Source: Cordilura impudica (lineage: Eukaryota; Arthropoda; Insecta; Diptera; Scathophagidae). From it: DNA of 64,000 nucleotides. The notes under the pieces were generated by a model. It was not told the DNA's origin. It did not search any database and saw only the letters and a list, made by a program, of their open reading frames with translations. Position numbers and translations under genes: made by a program. The stretch lies in assembly GCA_963682025.1 (NCBI GenBank), contig OY821521.1:123121083-123185082 (forward strand). The letters are read 5' to 3'. Below are positions 34,252 through 42,918 of this stretch, piece by piece (the first letter of the stretch is position 1; the number at the start of each line of letters is the position of its first letter).

Positions 34252-36063
34252 GGTGAGGATATTATACAAACTCTGGAAAATAAGGAACAACAAGAGATAG
34301 CTAGAAATAAATTCACTGCACTTATCGACAACCACTTGAACAAAACAAAATTAGATCAAAGAGACAAGATAATACTTGACACAGTGGGACAATCTAAAGA
34401 ATTTTTAAACAAAAATGATGACATTTTAATATTATGCTCGGATAAAGGTAACAAAACTGTTGCAATAAATAAAGATGATTACAAATGCAAGATGAAAGAT
34501 ATTCTTCGAGATATGTGCACATACAAACGGTTAACACGAGACCCAACCTCAACTCTACAAACAAAGAACAATTCATTGATAGACAAACTGTACAAAATAA
34601 AGAAGGAAATACATAAAGAAGGAATACCACTTCGACCTATTTGCTCTTCTATAAATTCACCTTCTTATGGCCTTTGTAGATATATTGTAGAAGTTTTGAA
34701 AAACCTGACGAACGAGTCTATATATAACGTTAAGGATTCTATTCAGTTCAAATCTAGACTTAATAATACAAGGATAGAAAATAACGAAATTCTCATATCG
34801 TTTGATGTAATATCCTTATTCCCCAGCATCCCTGTAAACTTAGCTCTAAAGATAATAGAGAATAAATGGAACATTTTGGAAAAACACACGAAAATACCTA
34901 AACAATTATTTATGGAAATTGTCAACTTTTGTATAAAGGTCACGAGATATTTTAAATACGATGGTAAAATATTTGAACAACTTAAAGGTATGCCTATGGG
35001 ATCACCAGTTTCACCGGTCATTGCATACATAGTTATGGAAGAACTTCTAGATTTTGCAATGGACAAAATGAAAACTAAACCTAGAATAATGACAAAATAT
35101 GTTGACGATATCTTCGCTATTGCTAAAACTGATGCGGTGAATGATACTCTCACGATTTTAAACACATACAACAGGCATATTCAATTCACCAAAGAAGAAG
35201 AAAATAGTTATTCACTCCCTTACCTAGATTCGGTGGTCAAAAGATATGGAAACTTATTAAAACTAGATTGGTGCCAAAAACCTACTTCATCGGGTAGATT
35301 AATTAACTTTTATTCAAAACACCCAAGGCGAATTATAACAAATACAGCGACCAATTTTATCCGTAGAGTCTTAGATATTAGTGATGATATTTTTCACAAA
35401 CAAAACACACACAAAATTATTAACACATTGATGAAAAATGAGTTTCCACGCAAAACCATAACCGATTTGATTAAACATGTTAGATCTACGAAAACTACAC
35501 AAATTGTAAAGGAAAAGCCACAGAAAATATACAAACCACTAACTTACATACCTGGTCTCTCAGAAAGAATCCGAAACACCGACATATATGACAAGAACAA
35601 ATATGAACTGGCAATGAAAACACACAACTCTGTCAATAAATTGTTCAGCCAAACAAAAGACAAATTACCAAATGGTGATAAATCAAACGTAATTTACAAA
35701 ATAGATTGTAATGGAGACGGGGCCAACGTATGTAATAAATCATATGTTGGTACCACAAAGACAAAATTAAAAAACAGAATATCATCACATAAATCTTACC
35801 ACAAAGTTGGTGATAAACCATTAGAACAAAAAACGGCACTCGCGGCCCACTGTACAATCACAGGTCATAAACCAGATTTTGATAACGTCAGAATTTTACA
35901 CGGAGAAAATAATTACAAGAAGAGATTTACATTGGAACTTATCCACATTATCGATGTCCCTTCTAAAAAACGTCTCAATTATAAGTCGGGTATTGAGAAC
36001 TGTTGTGCTCGTCTATACCGACATACGATTAACAAACACAAACGACCAGAAACAATTAGTTGA
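34252..36063 (+). CDS. Penelope-like reverse transcriptase with GIY-YIG endonuclease (5'-truncated)
   Basis: The frame is open for 603 codons with no stop before TGA at 36061-36063; there is no proper start because the insertion is truncated. RT motifs, with rough codon numbers from 34252: SFDVISLFPSIP (183), a core Asp; LKGMPMGSPVSP (245); TKYVDDIFAIA (282), the YVDD catalytic box; PYLDSVV (325). At the C-terminus a GIY-YIG nuclease is recognisable: NVIYKIDC (479), YVGTTKTKLKNR (497, with the conserved Arg) and a His-rich stretch. Penelope family proteins nick target DNA and prime from it, distinct from both LTR and ordinary non-LTR elements. Family proteins are usually 800 or more residues, so roughly the first quarter is missing. 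All visible catalytic residues are kept. Confidence 0.9.
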   Translation, partial: GEDIIQTLENKEQQEIARNKFTALIDNHLNKTKLDQRDKIILDTVGQSKEFLNKNDDILILCSDKGNKTVAINKDDYKCKMKDILRDMCTYKRLTRDPTSTLQTKNNSLIDKLYKIKKEIHKEGIPLRPICSSINSPSYGLCRYIVEVLKNLTNESIYNVKDSIQFKSRLNNTRIENNEILISFDVISLFPSIPVNLALKIIENKWNILEKHTKIPKQLFMEIVNFCIKVTRYFKYDGKIFEQLKGMPMGSPVSPVIAYIVMEELLDFAMDKMKTKPRIMTKYVDDIFAIAKTDAVNDTLTILNTYNRHIQFTKEEENSYSLPYLDSVVKRYGNLLKLDWCQKPTSSGRLINFYSKHPRRIITNTATNFIRRVLDISDDIFHKQNTHKIINTLMKNEFPRKTITDLIKHVRSTKTTQIVKEKPQKIYKPLTYIPGLSERIRNTDIYDKNKYELAMKTHNSVNKLFSQTKDKLPNGDKSNVIYKIDCNGDGANVCNKSYVGTTKTKLKNRISSHKSYHKVGDKPLEQKTALAAHCTITGHKPDFDNVRILHGENNYKKRFTLELIHIIDVPSKKRLNYKSGIENCCARLYRHTINKHKRPETIS

Positions 36064-36197
36064 CAAATACTCTCCGAAAAGTAAAGTAGTCCTCAACTCA
36101 ACGTTTGAGTTTTTTAAAACGTAAATTATGTAACATTGTTATTAATTTTTACTTGTTATTGTGTAATTTTAAAAATTGTTAATATCTTGTTTAGATC

Positions 36198-36237
36198 CTT
36201 GATAATGGTTGACGATGTCAACCGAAATATTGGAAAA
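36198..36237 (+). ncRNA. degenerate hammerhead-ribozyme-like motif in the Penelope 3' region
   Basis: CTTGATAATGG leads into a perfect 7-bp stem (GGTTGAC / GTCAACC with a 3-base loop) followed by GAAA. Hammerhead cores read CUGANGA, stem II, GAAA; here the stem and GAAA are intact, but the first box has two changes. Penelope-like elements are known to carry hammerhead motifs, which fits the position. It is probably inactive. Confidence 0.4.
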
Positions 36238-36411
36238 ATGAATAATAAATAAATAAATTAAAAATATAAACAAATTTTTTTTAATTTGAATTTATTAGAA
36301 GACCTTAAGCCAAACCATAAATTCATCACAAAAGTACTACACAGGTCGACAATACAAAACCTCCTACATTAATAAAAATCTTCATCAAAAAGAAAGCTCC
36401 TTGCGAAAAAG

Positions 36412-37290
36412 ATGACAAAACTTCCTCCGGGGTTTGTTAACCCGAACATCGCGTCAACTTCAAGCAACAGATTCAGCCTGCTTGCTGGCCATAATGATAT
36501 GCACGTAACTCCTGTATCAAACATTAACGATGTTAAGCAACACAAACCTCCACCTATTGTAAAGAAATGTACGAATGCTACAAGCAAATACGTAAAGAGA
36601 GTAAGATGGATATTCATTCTTATGGCTCCAAAGAAAATAGGTTATATATCACCTTCTTACATGGTTTACAGCGCATTAACTCTGAGCACATCTCCAAAGA
36701 GCTAAAAAACTACAACCTATCCCCTTCTTCCGTAACTGAAGTAGTCACCAAATTCAGTTCGAACAATAATGCAGTTTACAAAGTTCAATTTGTTCGTAAA
36801 AATTTTAATCCAACAGCCTTAAGAATGTACGAACAATTTCCAATATTACAATTTCTTGGAAAATATATAAATCGGGATCCAGGAACAAACTAACTCAATG
36901 CTGGAACTGCTTAATGTATGGCCATGGCGGTGGACAATGTCATCGAAGTCATATGTGCAGAACAACATCATACAAGTGCGTGTCCATTTAATACAAATGA
37001 AAAAAAGACAAGCTGTTTTTACATGCTTTAGTTGCAAAAAACATAAAAAAGAGAAAACTGATCACTGTGCAAACGACATAAACTGTCCGTTAAGTTCTCT
37101 CTGTGTGGAAACTAGAACAAGAGTAACTTCTAAAAGTCAGAACAACAGCAGACAACAACAAAATAACATATTTCAATTAAAGGAGATTTCCCTAATTTAA
37201 GAAACAAAAACACAAATTGTAATAATAACATCAATAACGCAATAAACAACAGCAAAGCCACATATGCTAAGCAGCTGAGAACAACGATTT
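36412..37290 (+). pseudogene. Jockey copy C, ORF1 (gag-like)
   Basis: ATG 36412 begins MTKLPPGFVNPNIAST and stays open as far as the YVKR region near 36600, where a frameshift moves the protein to 36567-36893 (ESKMDIHSYGSKENRLY to FLGKYINRD). Zinc knuckles near 36900-36975 (CWNCLMYGHGGGQCH, CAEQHHTSACP) and an Asn-rich tail follow. It keeps about 39 bp near 36586-36625 that copy B has lost. It is otherwise almost identical to copy B, including the stop after RDPGTN. Confidence 0.8.
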
Positions 37291-37399
37291 ATTTAGCATC
37301 GATGAGCTTTCAGATATTTTCACTACAGCTATGGATGATTTGCATAGGTGCACTTCAAAATTACAACAAATCAAAGTGATAATGTTAATAGTGAAATAC

Positions 37400-38179
37400 G
37401 CCCATGGATTATACTAATTTAAACGAATTCAAAATGCTTCACTTGAATGCTAATGGTATTTTAAACTTTTCTAAATTAAAACTATTTGAGATACTAATTG
37501 AACGAGAAAATATTAAAATAGCGTCTTTGAATGAAAGATTTTTTTCAGAAAATCATAGACCCTAAAAATTATTATTTATATAGAAGTGGCAGAACAGATG
37601 CAAGAGGAGGCGGAGTAGCTCTGTTGATTCATAAATCTATCGCACATAAAAACCTCTTTATATCAAACACCTCATCAATCGAAAAATCTCAATTGAAGTT
37701 ATTATAAATAATAGACTTATTGTTGTATCCTCGTTATATTCACCAAGATATACCCATAACGTCTATGCTGATATCTTTAACCTAACGCATTCCGCCAAAG
37801 AATATATAGTTTTTGGCGACCTAAATGCCAAACATTGTTCTTGGAATTGCCGTTCAAATAATACTGCAAGAATCGCACTCAAAACCCTACAGCAATCAAG
37901 CAATTTTTTCATTCACTATCCTAATAGTCCAACCCTATTCCCACATCAACACAATCGCGAAGCATCCACAGTCGAGATATTTTTAGGCTATTCCGCTTTA
38001 AATATAGACGTAAAAACAACGAATTACGAAATACCATCAGACCATCGCCCCATTATATGTACACTTAAAAGATCAATGGCCTTGCAGGTTGACCTCAATT
38101 ATTATGTTTATAGTGCAACCACCTGGAACATTTATATGAAATTTTTAGACAGTAAAACCGCGTTATATTCAGATATATA
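37400..38179 (+). pseudogene. Jockey copy C, ORF2 endonuclease, up to the mariner insertion
   Basis: The start region, LHLNANGI, SLNE, GGGVALLIHKS, VFGDLNAKHCSWNCRSNN and PSDHRPI are all recognisable, so the domain retains more than copy B, including the 115 bp lost there. Frameshifts and a stop after the ENHRP region (37560) are shared with copy B. It is cut at 38179 by the mariner element, which sits within the conserved YSDIYNTK coding motif. Confidence 0.82.
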
Positions 38180-39486
38180 AAGGGTCCGCCAAATAACTTT
38201 TTTTTTTTTAAATGCTATGAAAAAAAACTACTGATTATTATCTCAAATTTCTTTTTTTATTTGAAAGTACAATCCTTCCGGTTAATAATGGAAAATAATT
38301 TCATTCAAATGGCTGCCTCGGCTGGCCATGCAGTAGCCTACACCATCGGTCCAATTTTTAAGCACATTATCGATTGTGTGCAGCTGGATTTCACCAATGG
38401 CTTCACGAATATTGTCCTTTAAAGCGTCAATTGTCTCTGGCTTGTTGGCGTAACACTTATCTTTGAGGGCACCCCTCAAATAATAGTCCAACGGTGTCAA
38501 ATCGCAGCTCCGAGGTGGCCAAACGACATCAGCTCTGCGGCTGATAATGCGATCTTCAAAAATAGGGCGCAAAACATCGAGTGTAGCTTCGGCTGTGTGG
38601 CACGTAGCGCCATCCTGTTGAAACCAAATGTTGCCAATATCCTCCTCCTCAATTTTTGTGAACAAAAATTCGTTCAGCATGGCCCGAAAACGATCGCCAT
38701 TGACTGTAACGGCCACTCCTTGCTCATTTTCGAAGAAAAATTGCCCAATTATGCCTCTGGACGAAAATCCGCACCAAACAGTGACTCGTTTTGGGTGTAT
38801 CGGCTTTTCAATGTATGCGTGCGGGTTTTCTGTGCCCCAAATGCGACAATTTTGCTTGTTTACATACCCGCCAAGATCAGAATGAGCTTCATCTGAAAAG
38901 ATGATTTTTTTTTTGTCAAAATCAGCATCTTCTGTAACTCGATCGCAGGCCCACTTAGCAAAGCGAAAACGCATTGGATGGTCAGTTGGCTTCAACTCCT
39001 GAACCACTTGGACTTTGTATGGCGTCATACCAAGGTCTTTATGCAAAATTCGTCTCAACGATGCCTCCGAAATGTTCAATTCTTGAAAACGACGGTGAAT
39101 TGATGTTGATGGCGCTTCACGCACACTTTCTGCCACAGCAGCAATATTCTCGGGTGTACGCACTGTTTTTGGCTTTTCACGCTTTGGTTTATCGATGAGG
39201 ATGCCAGTTTCTTTCAATTTTTTCACAAGATAACGAACATACGGAGCTGACGGTGCTTCTCTTCTTCCAAAATCCATACGCAATTTTCGCACACATTCTG
39301 CAACATTACCATGATTTTCAAAGTAATGTCGCAATATTTCCTAGCGTTGTTCAAGCGTATACACAACCATATTCGTTCAGCGGAAGGATAAAAATAATTA
39401 TCTGTCAAATCAGACATGAGCTAAGTGTTACCATTCACGAAATAAGCACTAGTTGAAAAAAAAAAAACGTTAGATGGCGGACCCTT
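38180..39486 (-). mobile_element. mariner transposon, DD41D type, 1,307 bp
   Basis: The ends are inverted repeats beginning AAGGGTCCGCCA and continuing with slight mismatch (about 25 bp each). TA at 38178-38179 and at 39487-39488 is the target duplication; copy B shows the empty site in the same Jockey position. The element is complete and encodes one transposase gene on the minus strand. Confidence 0.93.
38282..39370 (-). pseudogene. mariner transposase (DD41D, rosa-like), one premature stop
   Basis: ATG 39370 begins MVVYTLEQR, then a TAG at 39343-39341 (codon 10) interrupts an otherwise open 362-codon frame. The N-terminal part holds the paired helix-turn-helix region. The catalytic residues are Asp160 (IIFSDEAH), Asp253 (WFQQDGATCH) and Asp295 (LTPLDYYL); 41 residues separate the last two, the spacing of the DD41D group, known from the rosa elements of fruit flies. 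The WVPHEL-like linker reads VVQELKP. Apart from the single nonsense codon nothing looks damaged, so the copy is young; translation from a downstream codon is unlikely to give a complete DNA-binding domain. Confidence 0.9.
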
Positions 39487-40977
39487 TACAATATCAAGGT
39501 AGTAATTGATCAGGAAATCCAAAAATTTGTAAATGTAGTTTTCGAAGCAAGGGACGTATCTACACCGAAAATAACTCAACAAAATAATTACACATTACCA
39601 GAAAGAACTGTGAAATATATTAAACTAAGAAGAAGCTTTAAAAGAAAAAGCCAACGATCTTCAAATATAGCCGAGCACACTTTTTATAATCAATGTACTA
39701 GGTTTCTAAGTAACATGAATGATAAAAGTATTAATTCGGAACGCAGTAAGAAATGGTGTCAGTTATTATCCAATTTAAAACCAGTTGATAAATCATTTTG
39801 GAAAATAAGCAGGAACTTACGAGGAAAAGGAAAAAATCAAATCTCTCACTTTAAAATTGGAAATACAAAAATAACATCTGATAAAGACAAGGCTGAAATC
39901 CTGGCAAGTACAATTGTCCAAGCCAATAATCTCACTTCGAACTACAACCACTCAGCGGATACATTAACAAATACAACAGTAAATAATTTTAAGAAGGAAA
40001 ATCCTAGTTCTGAATTAGCAATTTATACATCTCTTGAAGAAGTAATGAATATTGTCTCATCAATAAAACCCTCAAAATCTCCTGGTTTTTACAATGTTCA
40101 CAACCTGCTCTTAAGGAAACTACCACTCAAAACTCTAATATTACTGGTTATAATATTTAACAGCTGCATCAAACTCAACTATTTCCCACACCATTTCAAG
40201 AATGCTAAGTTTATAGCTATCAACAAACCTAGTAAGCCCATAAATAACCCAAAAAGCTATAGACCTATTAGTCTATTAAGTAACTTAGGTAAAATATTTG
40301 AAAAAATGCTACATTCTCGTCTTAGTGAATTTGTAATGACGAATTCTATTGTTGTTAAAGAACAATTTGCATTTAAAAAAGAGCATAGCACTACTCACCA
40401 AATACACAGAATTAAAAATCAAATAATCACCAATAAAAACAATAAACGTTCAACGGTTCTAATATTGTTAGATATTATAAAAGCGTTTGATACCGTTTGG
40501 CATAATGGCGTAGTATTTGAACTTCTTGATGCAAATATACCAAAATATTTATGCAAACTTATTTCAGATTTCATTCACGGCAGAAGCTTTAAAGTTATCT
40601 TGAAAAACCATTACCACATGGTTACCTCAAGGATCAGTTTTGTCGCCATTGCTTTACTGGATATATACATCCGATTTTAAAGTTCCGAAATATATGAAAA
40701 TTTCTTATTACGCAGATGATACTGTGTTAATTTCTTCAAACAAACTTACAAGTGCACTCTTGAAGAAAATGGAAAAGGAAATGAAATATTTTCACAAATA
40801 GAAAATCAAAATTAATCCAAACAAGACCCAAGTAATAATTTTTCCGGTCAACAAATCTCCCAAAAGGCTGCAAAGACGTCATCTTCTTATTGGAAATTAT
40901 ACCATAAATGTATTTAACGTTGTCAAATATCTCGAAGTTGTCTTGGACAAAAAGCTTACATTTAAACAACATATTAT
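39487..40977 (+). pseudogene. Jockey copy C, reverse transcriptase, from the mariner insertion to the minisatellite
   Basis: The frame 39610-40680 is open and covers the linker, KPSKSPGFYNVH, YRPISLLSNLGKIFEK, KEHSTTHQIHRIK and LDIIKAFDTVWHNG. It then shows the same deletion before LPQGS as copy B and ends in the same out-of-frame tail. YYADDTVLIS persists in another frame near 40710. A stop at 40799-40801 and the replacement of the thumb and 3' end by tandem repeat at 40978 complete the inactivation. Confidence 0.85.
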
Positions 40978-42460
40978 TTGAAATACAATTGATGTTTTCT
41001 GAAATTCAATTGATGCTTTCTGAAATTCAATTGATGTTTTCTGAAACTCGAATGATGTTTTCTGAAATTATATTGATGTTTTCTGAAATTCTATTTATGT
41101 TTTCTGAAATTCAAATGATGTTTTCTGAAATTATATTGATGTTTTCTGAAATTCTATTTATGTTTTCTGAAATTCAAATGATGTTTTCTGAAATTATATT
41201 GATGGTTTCTGAAATACAATTGATGCTTTCTGAAATTCTATTGAAGTTTTCTGAAATTCAAATGATGTTTTCTGAAATTATATTGATGGTTTCTGAAATA
41301 CAATTGATGTTTTCTGAAATTCTAATTATGTTTTCTGAAATTCATATGATGTTTTCTGAAATACAATTGATGTTTTCTGAAATACAATTGATGTTTTCTG
41401 AAATTATATTGATGTTTTCTGAAATTCAATTGATGTTTTCTGAAATTTTATTGATGTTTTCTGAAATACAGTTTATGTTTTCTGAAATTCTATTGATGTT
41501 TTCTGAAATACAATTGATGTTTTCTGAAATTATATTGATGGTTTCTGAAATTCAAATGATGTTTTCTGAAACTCGAATGATGTTTTCTGAAATTATATTG
41601 ATGTTTTCTGAAATACAATTGATGTTTTCTGAAATTCTATTGATGCTTTCTGAAATTCAATTGATGTTTTCTGAAACTCGAATGATGTTTTCTGAAATTA
41701 TATTGATGTTTTCTGAAATTCTATTTATGTTTTCTGAAATTCAAATGATGTTTTCTGAAATTATATTGATGTTTTCTGAAATTCTATTTACGTTTTCTGA
41801 AATTCAATTGATGTTTTCTGAAATTATATTGATGGTTTCTGAAATACAATTGATGTTTTCTGAAATTCTATTGATGCTTTCTGAAATTCAATTGATGTTT
41901 TCTGAAACTCGAATGATGTTTTCTGAAATTATATTGATGTTTTCTGAAATTCTATTTATGTTTTTTGAAATTCAAATGATGTTTTCTGAAATTATATTGA
42001 TGGTTTCTGAAATACAATTGATATTTTCTGAAATTCTATTGATGTTTTCTGAATTTCAATTGATGTTTTCTGAAACTCGAATGATGTTTTCTGAAATTAT
42101 ATTGATGTTTTCTGAAATTCTATTTACGTTTTCTGAAATTCAAGTGATGTTTTCTGAATTTCAATTGATGTTTTCTGAAACTCGAATGATGTTTTCTGAA
42201 ATTATATTGATGTTTTCTGAAATTCTATTTACGTTTTCTGAAATTCAAGTGATGTTTTCTGAAATTCTATTGATGTTTTCCGAAATTCAATTAATGTTTT
42301 CTGAAACTCGAATGATGTTTTCTGAAATTATATTGATGTTTTCTGAAATTCTATTTATGTTTTCTGAAATTCAAATGATGTTTTCTGAAATTATATTGAT
42401 GGTTTCTGAAATATAATTGATGTTTTCTGAAATACAATTGATGTTTTTTGAAAGACAATT
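40978..42460. repeat. 21-bp minisatellite, about 70 units, with higher-order structure
   Basis: The unit is ATTGATGTTTTCTGAAATTCA with variants differing mainly in the spacer. Because 21 is a multiple of three and the unit lacks a stop, a 502-codon frame (40908-42416) runs through it as repeats of MFSEIQL; this is not a gene. A variant with ACTCGAATG recurs seven times and is usually followed by the same series of variants, so blocks of several units have been copied together. Related words (GATTTTCTGAAATTCAATTG) occur singly in repeat H near 18,810. Confidence 0.93.
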
Positions 42461-42918
42461 GGAAAATGTTTAGAAAAGAACATATCATAATTTTTTCACA
42501 AATACAATCAGATAAAGTCACACCGATTTACACTTCAGCTCACACCGATGTTTACGCTGTTTTTGCGATTGTATTGTGAAATAGAAATTTACCCCCCTGC
42601 GCGTATAGATGTTTACACATCAAAAAAATAATGTAAATTTACCAAAAAAAATTTATTATGTATTAATTTATTTAAAGAAAAACACATTATTAAATGTTGA
42701 TGTTGCCGCCAATATCCAGATAATAATAATATAATAATTATGAATTGTATTAATTTTAAAACTATCTAAACATTTATTATTAATTTGGAAGAAACTTACT
42801 TCAGTAATCATTTATATATTATTATTTTACAACTCACATAACAATATTGGGATACCTCGCATTAAAATTCTTAAATTGCAAATTCTCAAACAAGCAATAA
42901 TACATATTCACAATTGTA
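42461..42918. other. unassigned AT-rich spacer
   Basis: No gene or known element was recognised. CACACCGAT is repeated at 42521-42529 and 42542-42550; the rest is AT-rich. Confidence 0.4.

Larger units (their letters stand above)
34252..36365 (+). mobile_element. Penelope-like element, 5'-truncated, 2,114 bp
   Basis: TACATTA occurs at 34245-34251 and again at 36366-36372, a 7-bp target duplication around the element; copy B shows the empty site with TATATTA. The 5' end starts inside the coding frame, so the insertion is truncated. The 3' part (36064-36365) is AT-rich and holds a ribozyme-like motif at 36198-36237. The long open frame suggests a young insertion. Confidence 0.85.
33552..40977 (+). 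mobile_element. Jockey-type retrotransposon copy C, interrupted by Penelope and mariner elements
   Basis: The leader occupies 33552-34251. The Penelope-like element (34252-36365) interrupts it 47 bp before the ORF1 ATG. ORF1 and ORF2 follow from 36366, are interrupted again by mariner at 38180-39486, and continue to 40977, where the 21-bp minisatellite replaces the 3' end. Removing the two insertions restores collinearity with copy B, so both insertions are younger than this copy. Confidence 0.85.

Noticed and set aside
40908..42416. A 502-codon open frame of repeated MFSEIQL heptads
   Set aside because: It is an automatic product of a 21-bp tandem repeat without stop codons; no promoter, start context or non-repeat domain supports a gene.
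40978..42460. Possible CRISPR array
   Set aside because: The 21-bp units are directly adjacent, without unique spacers, and the organism is an animal.
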